From Mycobacterium sp. E1747 (lineage in GTDB: Bacteria > Actinomycetota > Actinomycetes > Mycobacteriales > Mycobacteriaceae): a stretch of DNA of 64,000 bases. Position 1 is the first letter of the stretch. Every line of letters starts with the position of its first letter. The stretch spans positions 1-64,000 of the forward strand of contig NZ_LZJI01000157.1 of the NCBI RefSeq assembly GCF_001667775.1. Direction: 5' to 3'. The position numbers were made by a program, and so were the translations under genes. The notes under the pieces were generated by a model. The model was not told where the DNA came from, searched no databases, and saw only the letters and a program-made list of their open reading frames with translations. Positions 17,757 through 28,350 of this stretch are shown here, one piece after another.

Positions 17757-19012
17757 ACGCCATGACCACGACCGCTGAAGTCGCCCCGGCCGCAGCCCTG
17801 GCGGCCCGACCGCAGGCGCTCGGCGCCTTCCCGTTGCCGCTGGGCTATCTGCTGATCCCCGCGGGCACCGAGTACGACGCGGTGCGCTCGGCGCTGTTGA
17901 ACGGCAACGAACCAGCCGCCTGGCCCGACGGACTGCGAGCACTGCAGCTCGCCCATTCCGGCGATGTCGAGGCGGCATTGGGCCTGTTGACCGGTGGCGA
18001 TCCGGTGACCCGCTACAACCGGTTCGTGCTGGCACCCGACGGTGTCGACACCGACAGGCTGCGTGCCGATCTCGGTGAATTCGGAATCTTGGTCGATTTG
18101 GTGCTGTTCACGGTCGGGCAGCGCGACACTCCGCCCGAGGTCGAGGGCAGCACCGGTGAACTGGCCGCCGTCGCGTTGTCCGCTCAGGCCAGTCATGCTC
18201 TTGCGCAAGGGGATTCGGTGGGCGCGGTCGCGCTGCTGGAGCGCGCCGCCCAGCTCGCCGCCGAGGTGTCGCCCGCCCTGGAAGGCATGCTGACCGGCGC
18301 GGCCGGATCCATCAGCCGCGACATCGATGAACCATCGGCCCAGCCCCGCCTGGAACGGGCGTTGCGCCTGCTCGACGGCGCCGACGGTCTGCGCATAGCC
18401 CGTGCGGAACTGCATCTCACCGTCGCGGGGCTGATACACGAACGCGCCCAAGACAATCCGGGGCTGCTGGCTCAGGCGATACCGCACTACCACTCCACGC
18501 TGCAGCTGGTGTTGCGCGAGGAGGCGCCGCTGCTGTGGGCCTCGGCGCACGCGAACCTGGCGACCGCGTACCTGACCATGCCGATGGTGGAGGCGTCCGG
18601 CCAGCTGCGTCTCGGGGTGGCGGCGCAGTCGCTGCGCTCCGCGCTGAAGGTCTACACCCCCGAGAGCTACCCCGAGCAGTGGGCGAGCGTGCAGCTGAAC
18701 CTGGCCAATTCGCTGGTGTACACGCCGTCCAAGCACCAGGCCGACAACCTCGCCGAGGCGGTCGAACTCTACGAGGCCGTGCTCGCCGCCCGCGACCGCG
18801 ACACCGACCCGCTGGGCCGGGCGAGGGTGCTGGCCAACCAGGGCAACGCCCTGGCCCACCTCGGGATGTTCGACCAGGCCAAGGCCAAGCTCTACGAGGC
18901 CCGCTTCCTCTTCGAGGAGCAGCAAGACCACGATTCCGTGCGCGCGGTGCGCGGCGTGCTGGACGAGATCGCCAGGCAGAAGGCACTTCTGCGTTCCGGG
19001 GACGTCACATGA
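17753..19012 (+). CDS. Helical-repeat (TPR-like) protein of the hydrogenase operon
   Basis: About 419 residues, Ala/Leu-rich, with TPR-like helical pairs best seen in the C-terminal half (WASAHANLATAYLTMP, WASVQLNLANSLVYTP, ARVLANQGNALAHLGM). The GTG at 17753 overlaps the preceding stop as GTGA; an ATG three codons later is possible. TPR proteins serve as docking scaffolds, so a role in assembling Huc with its Fe-S and propeller partners is plausible but unproven. No catalytic motif seen. Confidence 0.8.
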   Translation: MNAMTTTAEVAPAAALAARPQALGAFPLPLGYLLIPAGTEYDAVRSALLNGNEPAAWPDGLRALQLAHSGDVEAALGLLTGGDPVTRYNRFVLAPDGVDTDRLRADLGEFGILVDLVLFTVGQRDTPPEVEGSTGELAAVALSAQASHALAQGDSVGAVALLERAAQLAAEVSPALEGMLTGAAGSISRDIDEPSAQPRLERALRLLDGADGLRIARAELHLTVAGLIHERAQDNPGLLAQAIPHYHSTLQLVLREEAPLLWASAHANLATAYLTMPMVEASGQLRLGVAAQSLRSALKVYTPESYPEQWASVQLNLANSLVYTPSKHQADNLAEAVELYEAVLAARDRDTDPLGRARVLANQGNALAHLGMFDQAKAKLYEARFLFEEQQDHDSVRAVRGVLDEIARQKALLRSGDVT

Positions 19013-19893
19013 CGGTGGTGTCCAAGGCTTCGGAGCCCCGCCTCGAAGAGCTGGCCAAGCGAGTCGACGACGCGGTCTCGGCCTTAGCCGGCCTCGACCC
19101 GAAGGCCCGCGCCGTGGCCGAGGAACTCAAGGACGCCCTCGAGGCCGTGCACCGCGCGGGACTGGCCACCATGGTGCGCCGGATGCGCGCGGACGACGCC
19201 GCCCGCGCGGTGCTCTTCGAGCTGGTCGACGACCCGGTGGTGCATCTGCTGCTCTCGCTGCACGGGATCATCCGGCCCGACCCGCTCACCCACGCCAACC
19301 GGGTGCTGGAATCCGTGCGACCCCAGTTGCAGAGCCACGGCGGTGATGTCGCCCTGGTCCGCGTCGAGGACGGCACCGCCTACGTGCGGCTGGAGGGAGC
19401 CTGCAACGGTTGCTCGATGTCGTCGGTAACCCTGCGCAATCTCGTCGAGGAGGCGTTGGTGCAGGGCGTGCCCGCCATCTCGGCCGTCGAGGTACTGCCC
19501 AACGAGCCGTCGCCGACCCTGATACCGATCGAGGCGCTCCGCATCGGTCCGGCCTCCGGCCGCGACGGCTGGGCCAAGGTCGGCCCCGCCGCGGGCCTGG
19601 CCGACGGCGACGTGACGGCATGCACTCTGACGGCGGATTCGGGGGAGCGGGCCGCGGTGATCGTCGTCAGCGTCGACCATCGGTTGTCCGCGTATCGCAA
19701 CGAGTGCGCGCACGAGGCAATGCCGTTGGACAACGCGATCCTCGACGTGGAAAACGGCACGCTCACCTGCCCGTGGCACGGCTTCTGCTACGACGCATCC
19801 TCGGGTGAATGCCTCAGTGCGCCCGGGGCGCAACTCGAACAGTTGCCGCTGCGCGTCGACAACGGAGACGTTTGGGTCCGAGTGCGCGGATGA
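19009..19893 (+). CDS. hucE: NifU-domain plus Rieske protein, HucE-like
   Basis: 294 residues with a helical N terminus, a NifU C-terminal-type domain (LQSHGGDVALVRV...GACNGCSMSSVTL, Cys132 and Cys135) and a Rieske domain (Cys233-x-His235 in NECAHEAMP and Cys254-x2-His257 in LTCPWHGFCYD). The latter binds a [2Fe-2S] centre through two Cys and two His. This architecture matches HucE/HhyE, proposed to relay electrons from uptake hydrogenases in mycobacteria. ATGA overlap with the upstream gene, and its stop overlaps the propeller gene. Either electron transfer or Fe-S delivery would fit; both domains look intact. Confidence 0.9.
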   Translation: MTVVSKASEPRLEELAKRVDDAVSALAGLDPKARAVAEELKDALEAVHRAGLATMVRRMRADDAARAVLFELVDDPVVHLLLSLHGIIRPDPLTHANRVLESVRPQLQSHGGDVALVRVEDGTAYVRLEGACNGCSMSSVTLRNLVEEALVQGVPAISAVEVLPNEPSPTLIPIEALRIGPASGRDGWAKVGPAAGLADGDVTACTLTADSGERAAVIVVSVDHRLSAYRNECAHEAMPLDNAILDVENGTLTCPWHGFCYDASSGECLSAPGAQLEQLPLRVDNGDVWVRVRG

Positions 19894-21068
19894 GCCGCTA
19901 CACGGTCCGGCGCAACATCACCGCCCTGCCCCCCCGGGTCGACCCGGTGACCGACCTCGACCTCACCGGCGGGTGGTCACCGGATGTCTGGCTGGGCGCG
20001 CCGGCCCCGGGCGGCCTCGCGCTGCCGCCGGCGAAACCCACCATGGCGTGGATGTATTCGCCGCGCGGCGTGTTCTTGGGGGACGACCTCCTGGTGACCG
20101 CCGACTCCGGCAACCATCGAATCCTGCTGTGGCACGGCGTCCCAACGGTCGACGAGCAACCGGCCGATGTCGTGTTGGGTCAGCCGGACGGCTCGACGGA
20201 GGGGCGCGCGGCCGGCGGGCGGGGACCGGAACGGGGGATGAACCTGCCCACCGGGGTGCTGGTGCATGACGGTCGGCTCGTCGTCGCCGACGCCTGGCAT
20301 CACCGCATCCTGATCTGGGACACCGTCCCGCAGCGCAGCGACGTCGCCCCGGACCTCGTGCTCGGACAGCCCGACGCATCGTCGGTGGAACCCAACGGCG
20401 GCGCCGAATGCGGGGCCGGCTCCTTCTACTGGCCGTTCGGGATCGCGGTGGTCGGCGGAGCGTTCTGGGTGGCCGATACCGGCAATCGCCGTGTCCTGGG
20501 GTGGCGGAAGGGAATTCCCGCCCCCGGCCAACCCGCCGACATGGTGCTCGGCCAACCGAGCGCGGCGCACCGCGAGGAGAACCGGGGCGAAAGCGCCGGC
20601 CCGGCGAGCTTTCGCTGGCCACACGACATCGCCGGCCGCGACGACCTGCTGCTGATCGCCGACGCGGGCAACCACCGCATCCTGGGCTGGTCGCCCCCTC
20701 CGGATGGCGACCGACCCGCCGATGTCTTGATCGGCCAGCCGGACTTCGGCAGTTCGCAGGAATGGCCGTACGGTCCGCACACCGGTGATCGGTTCCGGTT
20801 TCCCTACGCGCTCGGCCTGGCGGATGATCGGCTGGCCGTGGCGGACACCGCGAACAACCGAATCTTGTTGTGGGACAGCGTCCCGACGCAGGGCCGCCCG
20901 GCCGACCATGTACTGGCCCAGCCGCACTTCGGCGCCAACGGCGAGAATCGCTGGACGTCGGTGCAGCGCGACACCCTATGCTGGCCGTACGGGCTGTCAC
21001 TGCGCGGGGACCGACTCGCGGTTGCGGACTCGGGCAACAATCGCGTCGTGATCTGGCGGCGGCGGTGA
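19890..21068 (+). CDS. NHL-repeat beta-propeller protein
   Basis: 392 residues with six copies of a blade motif: ADSGNHRILLW, ADAWHHRILIW, ADTGNRRVLGW, ADAGNHRILGW, ADTANNRILLW and ADSGNNRVVIW, separated by VLGQP-type turns. Six repeats predict a closed six-bladed propeller. There is no signal peptide, so it is probably cytosolic, like the hydrogenase. It overlaps hucE and the next gene by 4 bases. NHL propellers usually bind proteins; a role as hydrogenase partner or assembly platform is inference. Confidence 0.85.
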   Translation: MSRYTVRRNITALPPRVDPVTDLDLTGGWSPDVWLGAPAPGGLALPPAKPTMAWMYSPRGVFLGDDLLVTADSGNHRILLWHGVPTVDEQPADVVLGQPDGSTEGRAAGGRGPERGMNLPTGVLVHDGRLVVADAWHHRILIWDTVPQRSDVAPDLVLGQPDASSVEPNGGAECGAGSFYWPFGIAVVGGAFWVADTGNRRVLGWRKGIPAPGQPADMVLGQPSAAHREENRGESAGPASFRWPHDIAGRDDLLLIADAGNHRILGWSPPPDGDRPADVLIGQPDFGSSQEWPYGPHTGDRFRFPYALGLADDRLAVADTANNRILLWDSVPTQGRPADHVLAQPHFGANGENRWTSVQRDTLCWPYGLSLRGDRLAVADSGNNRVVIWRRR

Positions 21069-21898
21069 GGCCGCGGATCGTCCAGGCCGACGGGCAGATC
21101 GGGTTCTATTGGGCCACCGCGGCCGGCGCGCCGACCTCGCTGCAGCGGCTGGTGGCCTACGACGGCGAGGCGGATCGCCTGGTGGCCACGCACTTGGAAG
21201 CTCTCGACGACGCGTTGATCGCTGCTGCCGAGCGGTTCGGCGAAATACTCGGCGGTGGGCGGGCACCCGCCGATGCCACCGAGCGCGACGAACTGCTGGA
21301 TCTGCACCGCGCGCTGGACCGGCTGTGCCTCGAGTACGCGGAATCCACCGAGTCCGTCGGGGTTACACCTGACTTGCGTGCCGGCAAGATCATCGGAACG
21401 GCGGCGTTGTTCTCGATCTGCGCCCGGCGGCCGCTGGGGCTGCTGGGCCCGGCGCCGCTGGACGGCCAACTCGACCAACCGGCCCTCGGCGTCGTGGGCG
21501 GCTTCGGAGAGATGCAGCACGTGGATCCTGCGCGGCCCTGGATGGGCGGCCGCTGGGTCGTGCGCACCGAGGCGGGGCAACGGTTTCCGCTGACATTGTC
21601 GATGCTGATGTTCGACAGTTCCGGGGTCAACAAGGACGCCGCTCGCCGTGAGCACCTGGACATGCTCAGCGCCGTGACCGCGGGATCGCGCAGCGCCGAC
21701 GCCGACCCGCTCGCCGTCACGTGCGCCCTGGACTGGTTGCTCTATGACTGGTTGATGGCGCACCGCGACGGGGACGACAGCGCCGAGATCGTCTTTCCCA
21801 AAGGGTACGAAGCCGACGCCGGCGTGATCGTCGACGCGGCGGCCGCATCGGTGGTGGCCAGGGCGACATTCGACCCGGGGCTGGTCGGAATCACCTGA
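21065..21898 (+). CDS. Unknown protein ending the hydrogenase operon
   Basis: 277 residues from a GTG that overlaps the propeller stop as GTGA. I do not recognise the family. Visible features: soluble, acidic helical centre (ERDELLDLHRALDRLCLEYAE), a conserved-looking GGFGEMQHVDPARPWMGGRW, and no membrane segment or Cys-rich motif. Being last in an unbroken overlap chain that begins at hucL, it should be made in step with the hydrogenase. A maturation or assembly function is the natural guess. Confidence 0.75.
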   Translation: MRPRIVQADGQIGFYWATAAGAPTSLQRLVAYDGEADRLVATHLEALDDALIAAAERFGEILGGGRAPADATERDELLDLHRALDRLCLEYAESTESVGVTPDLRAGKIIGTAALFSICARRPLGLLGPAPLDGQLDQPALGVVGGFGEMQHVDPARPWMGGRWVVRTEAGQRFPLTLSMLMFDSSGVNKDAARREHLDMLSAVTAGSRSADADPLAVTCALDWLLYDWLMAHRDGDDSAEIVFPKGYEADAGVIVDAAAASVVARATFDPGLVGIT

Positions 21899-21901
21899 GT
21901 T

Positions 21902-21917
21902 ATCCCCCAATTCGGGG
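21902..21917. promoter_or_regulatory. G/C-box palindrome before the NuoKLM-like module
   Basis: ATCCCCCAATTCGGGG, three bases after the previous stop codon and 37 bases before the first start of the membrane module. It shares ATCCCCCAA and CGGGG with the site at 5071-5086. It could be a regulator site that lets the module be transcribed apart from the hydrogenase operon. Confidence 0.4.
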
Positions 21918-21953
21918 TTCACCGGGAGCGGGCCCGCGACCAAACTAGCGGGC

Positions 21954-22070
21954 GTGGACACCCATCTTCTGCTCATGGTCGGGGCGGCCGTCGCACTGGC
22001 GGCCGGCTGCGAGGTCATGGTCGAGCTGGCCATCACCATGATTTTTGACCGCACCCACCCCAGGCGCTGA
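21954..22070 (+). CDS. NuoK-like mini-protein (last transmembrane helix only)
   Basis: A 38-codon frame starting GTG and ending 12 bases before nuoL. The core GCEVMVELAITMIFDRT resembles, from memory, the third helix of mycobacterial NuoK (ACEVVVGLAIIMTIFRTR), including the membrane Glu that corresponds to E. coli NuoK Glu72. The first two NuoK helices are absent: upstream bases hold only a G/C palindrome and the end of another gene. It is therefore either a remnant of a duplicated nuoKLM block or a retained one-helix subunit. GAGG before the nuoL ATG and the tight spacing would couple the two. Confidence 0.6.
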   Translation: MDTHLLLMVGAAVALAAGCEVMVELAITMIFDRTHPRR

Positions 22071-22082
22071 GGCACGGCGCCG

Positions 22083-23966
22083 ATGCTGTGGCTACCGATT
22101 GCGCTGCCGTTGGCCGGGGCGGTGGTGCTGCTGCTGGGCGGCAGGCGCGCCGACCCGTGGGGCCATCTCGCCGGGTGCGCCACGGTGCTGGGCTCGTTCG
22201 CCTACGGCGTTTGGTTGTTCGCCGACCTGTTACCGCACGCGGCGTCCGATCGCGTACTGCACGAAACGCTGGGCACCTGGGTGAAGGTGGCCTCACTGAC
22301 GGTCGGGTTCGGGCTGCAACTGGATGCCCTGAGTGTGTGCTTCGTGCTGTTGATCACCGGCGTCGGGGCGTTGATCCACCTGTATTCGATCGGCTATATG
22401 CGCGACGACCCGGCGCGCCGGAGGTTCTTCGGTTACCTCAACCTGTTTGTCGCGGCGATGCTGCTACTGGTACTGGCCGACAACTATCTCGGGCTGTACT
22501 TCGGTTGGGAGGGAGTCGGTTTGGCGTCCTACCTGCTCATCGGGTTTTGGTCGCACAAGCCGGCCGCCGCAACCGCGGCCAAAAAAGCGTTCATCGTCAA
22601 CCGCGTCGGCGACGTGGGACTTGCGCTGGCGCTGATGATGATGTTCGTACACCTCGGAACCGTCTCCTACGCGGGAGTATTCGCCAAGGTGCCGACCGCC
22701 GCGCAACACACCCTGACCCTGATCGGCTTGATGTTGCTGCTGGGCGCCTGCGGCAAGTCCGCACAGGTCCCGCTGCAGTCGTGGCTGGGCGACGCGATGG
22801 AAGGGCCGACGCCGGTCAGCGCGCTGATCCACGCCGCGACGATGGTCACCGCCGGGGTGTATCTAATCGTGCGCTCGGGCCCGGTGTTCGATGCGGCGCC
22901 CGCCGCCCGCACCGCCGTGACGATCGTCGGCGCGGTCACGCTGTTGTTCGGAGCGATCATCGGCTGCGCCAAGGATGACATCAAGAAGGCCCTCGCCGCA
23001 TCCACGATGTCCCAGATCGGATATATGGTGCTGGCGGCCGGCCTGGGACCGGCCGGCTACCCGGTGGCGATCATGCATCTGCTCACCCACGGCTTCTTCA
23101 AAGCCGGCCTGTTCTTGGGCGCCGGATCGGTGATGCACGGCATGAACGACGAGACCGACATGCGGCGCTACGGCGGACTGCGCGGGGCGATGCCGATCAC
23201 CTTCGCCACCTTCGGGCTGGGCTACCTCGCCATCATCGGGGTTCCGCCGCTGGCAGGGTTCTTCTCCAAGGACGCGATCATCGAAACCGCCTATGCGGCG
23301 GGCGGTCTGCGCGGCGCGACACTGGGCACCGCGGCACTGCTGGGCGCCGGCATCACGGCGTTCTACATGACCCGGGTCATGGCCATGACCTTCTTCGGCC
23401 GACCGCGCTGGAAGCCCGGTGCGTGCCCGCACGAATCGCCCGCCATCATGACCGGACCGATGATCATGCTGGCAATCGGATCCGTGGGCGGCGGCGCCGC
23501 GCTCGCCGTCGGCGGCTCCTTGGTGCGCTGGCTGCGGCCGGTGACCAACCCGGGCGATTCGGCCGAGCCGGTCCTTGCCGCGCCCGGCTGGGTGCTCACG
23601 GTCATCACGGTGGCGGTGGTCGCCATCGGCGTGGCGGTCGGGTATCGCAACTACGCGGCGCAACCGGTGAAACCCGTTTCCTCCGAATGGGTGTCGACCG
23701 CCGCGGCCGCCGCTCGTCGCGATCTCTTCGGCGACAGCCTCAACGAGGCGGCGTTCCTGCGGCCCGGCCTGCGACTGTCGCACACACTGGTCGACGTGGA
23801 ACATCGGCGCATCGACGCCGCGATCGAAGGGGTGGCCCGATTGATTGCGGCTGCCTCAACACATTCCCGAAGGCTGCAAACCGGCTTCGCACGGTCCTAC
23901 GCGCTGGTGATCTTCATCGGCGCCACAGGGTTGCTGGCGGGTTTCTTTGCGGCGGGGCTGTCGTGA
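22083..23966 (+). CDS. nuoL: NuoL paralogue (proton-pumping antiporter-like subunit)
   Basis: 627 residues with about 16 predicted membrane helices, clearly homologous to actinobacterial complex I subunit L. It has [19 protein letters not shown] with the conserved Glu, the channel Lys in [33 protein letters not shown], and [21 protein letters not shown] long C-terminal stretch with the lateral helix is present. In mycobacteria the normal nuoL belongs to the 14-gene nuoA-N operon; here only K', L and M occur, next to a hydrogenase. It may form a stand-alone ion-translocating arm or a CO2-hydration module like cyanobacterial NdhF3/D3; neither is proven. Confidence 0.93.
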   Translation: MLWLPIALPLAGAVVLLLGGRRADPWGHLAGCATVLGSFAYGVWLFADLLPHAASDRVLHETLGTWVKVASLTVGFGLQLDALSVCFVLLITGVGALIHLYSIGYMRDDPARRRFFGYLNLFVAAMLLLVLADNYLGLYFGWEGVGLASYLLIGFWSHKPAAATAAKKAFIVNRVGDVGLALALMMMFVHLGTVSYAGVFAKVPTAAQHTLTLIGLMLLLGACGKSAQVPLQSWLGDAMEGPTPVSALIHAATMVTAGVYLIVRSGPVFDAAPAARTAVTIVGAVTLLFGAIIGCAKDDIKKALAASTMSQIGYMVLAAGLGPAGYPVAIMHLLTHGFFKAGLFLGAGSVMHGMNDETDMRRYGGLRGAMPITFATFGLGYLAIIGVPPLAGFFSKDAIIETAYAAGGLRGATLGTAALLGAGITAFYMTRVMAMTFFGRPRWKPGACPHESPAIMTGPMIMLAIGSVGGGAALAVGGSLVRWLRPVTNPGDSAEPVLAAPGWVLTVITVAVVAIGVAVGYRNYAAQPVKPVSSEWVSTAAAAARRDLFGDSLNEAAFLRPGLRLSHTLVDVEHRRIDAAIEGVARLIAAASTHSRRLQTGFARSYALVIFIGATGLLAGFFAAGLS

Positions 23967-25450
23967 CGCAACTTCCGCTGATCAGCGCGTTGTGGCTGAC
24001 ACCACTGGTGGGGGCGTGCGTCCTGCCGGCAATGCCTGCCCGCCGGAAGACCGCGGTGAAATACGCCGCGGTCGGCATTTCGACAATTGTCCTGGCACTT
24101 GCCGGTTTGCTGCTTTTGCGCTTCGACCCGACCGGTCCGCAATACCAGTTCGTCGAAAGTCATTCCTGGATAAGCACGTTCGGTGCGGGGTATGTCGTTG
24201 GCGTTGACCGGGTCGCTGTCGTCCTGGTGGCTCTGACCGCGGTGCTGATGCCGCTGTTGCTGATCGCCGGCTGGAACGATGCCCAACGGCCGCACCGCTA
24301 CCTGGCGTTGATGCTCGCGGTCGAGTCGATGATGCTGATCTCCCTGGCGGCGTTGGACGTCCTGTTGTTCTTTGTGTTCTTCGAAGCGATGCTGATTCCG
24401 ATGTTCTTCCTCGTCGGCAGATACGGGGGACCGGGGGCTCCGCGGGCTGCGCTGAAGTTCCTGCTCTACAGCCTGTTTGGTGGTCTGCTCATGCTGGCCG
24501 CATTGATCGGACTCAACCTGGCGACCGGGGGAACGTTCGACTTTCGGGCGATCGTCGCGGCGATGTCCTCGGGCGCGGCGGGCGTGAATCCGGTGTTGCT
24601 GCATCTGTTGTTTCTCGGCTTCATGCTGGCTTTCGCCATCAAGGCGCCGATGTGGCCGCTGCACACGTGGCTGCCCGGGGTGGCCGCCGAGGCCACGCCG
24701 GTGACAGCGGTGTTGATGATGGCGGTGGTCGACAAGATCGGGACGTTCGGCATGCTGCGCTATTGCCTGCGGCTGTTTCCCGACAGCGCGGTCCTGTTCC
24801 GGCCGTTCGTCGTCACGCTGGCGGTCATCGCGATCATCTACGGCGCGCTGGTCGCCATCGGACAGGGCGACATCATGCGGGTGATCGCCTACACGTCGAT
24901 CAGCCACTTCGGCTTCATCGTCCTCGGGATCTTCGCGATGACGGGTGAAGGCCAAGCCGGTGCGACGCTGTACATGGTGAACCACGGTCTGGCGACCGCC
25001 GCACTCTTTCTGATCGCCGGATCTCTGGTGTCCCGCAAGGGCACCCGCAGCATCGCCGATTACTGCGGGATACAACGGGTGGCTCCCGTGCTGGCCGGAA
25101 CGTTCCTGGTTGCCGGCCTGGCCGCACTGGCGCTGCCGGGCCTGGCCCCGTTCATCAGCGAATTCCTGGTGCTGATCGGCACGTTCGCCCGGTACCCCGT
25201 GGCCGCCGCGGTCGCCGCAACGGGGCTCGTGCTGTCGGCGATCTACATCCTGTGGCTATACCAGCGACTGATGACAGGACCCGGTAAGGAGCGCGACGCC
25301 AAGCTGCGTGACCTGGGGCCGCGCGAACTGGCCGTTATCGTGCCGCTGTTGGCTCTGCTCGTCGCGTTCGGGGTATATCCCCAGCCGGTGCTAGACGTCA
25401 TCGATCCGGCGACCCGCCTCTCCGTCGGTGGACCGGCATCGGCCGGGTGA
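23963..25450 (+). CDS. nuoM: NuoM paralogue (proton-pumping antiporter-like subunit)
   Basis: 495 residues, about 14 helices, overlapping nuoL as GTGA. Family signatures: [22 protein letters not shown] with the conserved Glu, [23 protein letters not shown] with the channel Lys, [13 protein letters not shown], and [15 protein letters not shown]. Residues needed for proton transfer therefore look intact, which argues against decay. The stop codon abuts, with no base between, the stop of the convergent phosphoribulokinase gene. No NADH-binding (NuoEFG) or quinone-site (NuoBCD) genes lie nearby, so its electron-input partner is unknown. Confidence 0.93.
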   Translation: MTQLPLISALWLTPLVGACVLPAMPARRKTAVKYAAVGISTIVLALAGLLLLRFDPTGPQYQFVESHSWISTFGAGYVVGVDRVAVVLVALTAVLMPLLLIAGWNDAQRPHRYLALMLAVESMMLISLAALDVLLFFVFFEAMLIPMFFLVGRYGGPGAPRAALKFLLYSLFGGLLMLAALIGLNLATGGTFDFRAIVAAMSSGAAGVNPVLLHLLFLGFMLAFAIKAPMWPLHTWLPGVAAEATPVTAVLMMAVVDKIGTFGMLRYCLRLFPDSAVLFRPFVVTLAVIAIIYGALVAIGQGDIMRVIAYTSISHFGFIVLGIFAMTGEGQAGATLYMVNHGLATAALFLIAGSLVSRKGTRSIADYCGIQRVAPVLAGTFLVAGLAALALPGLAPFISEFLVLIGTFARYPVAAAVAATGLVLSAIYILWLYQRLMTGPGKERDAKLRDLGPRELAVIVPLLALLVAFGVYPQPVLDVIDPATRLSVGGPASAG

Positions 25451-26338
25451 TCAGCGCCCCGCGGCCAGCTCCAACTTGCGCCGATCCCACAGCCGAAGCA
25501 CCATCGGTGTGAAGATCAACTGCATGGCCAGATCCATCTTGCCGCCGGGACAGACGATCGTGTTGGGTCGGGACATGAACGAATCGTGCAGCATGGCAAG
25601 CAAATACGGAAAGTCGATACCGTGCGGGTCACGGAATCGGATGATCAGCATCGACTCATCGGCGGTCGGGATCGACCGGGCGATGAAGGGGTTGGATGTG
25701 TCGACGACCGGCACTCGCTGGAAATTCACATCGGTGTGCGAGAACTGGGTGCACATGTAGTTCAGATAGTCGGGCATGCGCCGCAGAATGGTGTCGGTCA
25801 CGGCTTCCGAGGTGTACCCGCGGGTCGCCTTGTCGCGGTGCAACTTCTGGATCCATTCGAGGTTGATCACCGGGACCACGCCGATCCGCAGGTCGGCGTG
25901 CGCGGCGACGTCCACCTCGTCGGTGACGATGGCGCCGTGCAGGCCCTCGTAGAAGAGCATGTCGGTGTTTTCCGGGATCTCCTCCCACGGCGTGAAGGTG
26001 CCCGGCTCCTGCCCGTAGGGTTCGGCCTCCTGCTCGTCGTGCAGGTAGCGGCGCACCTTGCCGGTGCCGGTCTCACCGTAGGTCGCAAACAGGTCCCGCA
26101 GTTCGTCGAAGAGGTTGGCCTCCGGACCGAAGTGGCTGAAAGAGTGGTCACCGCGCGCATGGGCATCGGCGATCGCCGCTTTCATCGCGACCCGGTCGTA
26201 GCGGTGAAAGCTGTCGCCTTCGACAAACGCGACGTCGATGCCCTCACGGCGGAAGATCTGCTCGAACGTCCGCATCACGGAGGTGGTTCCGGCCCCGGAT
26301 GAGCCGGTGACCGAGATGATCGGGTGCAGGCGCGACAT
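25451..26338 (-). CDS. prk: Phosphoribulokinase
   Basis: 295-residue kinase making ribulose-1,5-bisphosphate from ribulose-5-P and ATP, the step unique to the Calvin cycle together with RuBisCO. The P-loop is VTGSSGAGTTS (residues 10-20), followed by EGDSFHRYDR, the region SHFGPEANL and YEGLHGA. Size and sequence are of the short bacterial class I type. It follows fbp by 27 bases and ends the minus-strand operon nickel transporter-HAD-fbp-prk. Confidence 0.95.
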   Translation of the reverse strand: MSRLHPIISVTGSSGAGTTSVMRTFEQIFRREGIDVAFVEGDSFHRYDRVAMKAAIADAHARGDHSFSHFGPEANLFDELRDLFATYGETGTGKVRRYLHDEQEAEPYGQEPGTFTPWEEIPENTDMLFYEGLHGAIVTDEVDVAAHADLRIGVVPVINLEWIQKLHRDKATRGYTSEAVTDTILRRMPDYLNYMCTQFSHTDVNFQRVPVVDTSNPFIARSIPTADESMLIIRFRDPHGIDFPYLLAMLHDSFMSRPNTIVCPGGKMDLAMQLIFTPMVLRLWDRRKLELAAGR

Positions 26339-26365
26339 GTGATTACTCCAGGAAGGGTGGGTGAG

Positions 26366-27439
<1,074 letters not shown>

Positions 27440-27501
27440 CAGGGGGCCTCCGGCGGGCAGCAGAATACCTACCGACATCGTCGGGTCCGTGCGCCGTCGC
27501 T

Positions 27502-28350
27502 TCATCCCCCTATCGGGTGGTCGGCTGGGGGTTGCCGGTCATAGCGGAGATTCGCGTGGTCGTCGTGATGGATTGCGCGCAGGTCCGTGGCGATGTACGT
27601 CGGCCGCTGCGCCGGCTGCGCACGGATCGCGTCGGCCGTGGTGGTCACCCCGGTGAGCACCAACAGGCTGGGCAGCCCGGCGTGGTTCGCCCCGGCGATG
27701 TCCGTGTCCAGCCGATCACCGATCACCAGTGGCCGTCGGAAGTCGCCGCGCGACAGCGCCTCCTGGAAGATGACACCGTGCGGCTTGCCGACCACCCGTG
27801 GCTGCGCCCCGGTCGCTGCGTGCAGCGCGGCCACCAGGGCACCGTTTCCGGGCACGAGGCCGCATTCGGACGGCAACGTGAGGTCGGGATTGGTCGCCGT
27901 CCATGGTGTCCCGGCGCCGATCGCCAGCGCCGCCTCGGCCAGTTCGCGCCAGCCGACGTCTGGCGAGAACCCCTGCAACACTGCGACCGGGCCGTCGCTC
28001 CACCGCCGGACGGGCTTCAGGCCAACGTCATAGACCTCGGCCGCCAATGCGGCCGAGCCCACGACCAGCACCGGGGAGGCGGGCGGCAATTCGGCCCGCA
28101 GCAGCAGCGCCGCGCATCGGCCGCTGGTGACGACGTCATCCGGGCGCGCGTCAAAGCCCAACTCGCGCAGGTGGTGTGCGACCTCGGCCGCGCTGCGTGA
28201 GGCGTTGTTCGTCAAATAGAGATTGCGGGATGTCGCCATGGAAAGCGCTTCAGCGGCGCCGTCGACGGCACGTGTTCCGCGAAATAACGTGCCGTCGAGG
28301 TCGAGCAGCAGGCAGTCGTGCAACGTTGCCAGTGAGGCCATGGTCGTCAC
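27502..28350 (-). CDS. HAD-IIA phosphatase, phosphoglycolate-phosphatase-like
   Basis: 282 residues from a GTG that overlaps the transporter stop as GTGA. HAD motif I is [12 protein letters not shown], motif II LTNNAS, and motif [17 protein letters not shown]...[13 protein letters not shown]; the long cap between motifs II and III is of the C2 (NagD/PNPase) class. In a Calvin-cycle operon the likely substrate is 2-phosphoglycolate from RuBisCO oxygenation (CbbZ role), but HAD-IIA enzymes also hydrolyse other phosphates. Assignment of substrate is from context. Confidence 0.82.
   Translation of the reverse strand: MTTMASLATLHDCLLLDLDGTLFRGTRAVDGAAEALSMATSRNLYLTNNASRSAAEVAHHLRELGFDARPDDVVTSGRCAALLLRAELPPASPVLVVGSAALAAEVYDVGLKPVRRWSDGPVAVLQGFSPDVGWRELAEAALAIGAGTPWTATNPDLTLPSECGLVPGNGALVAALHAATGAQPRVVGKPHGVIFQEALSRGDFRRPLVIGDRLDTDIAGANHAGLPSLLVLTGVTTTADAIRAQPAQRPTYIATDLRAIHHDDHANLRYDRQPPADHPIGG

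Noticed and set aside
22083..25450. NuoL/NuoM as part of a normal complex I operon
   Set aside because: nuoA-J and nuoN are not adjacent; flanks are a hydrogenase operon and phosphoribulokinase.
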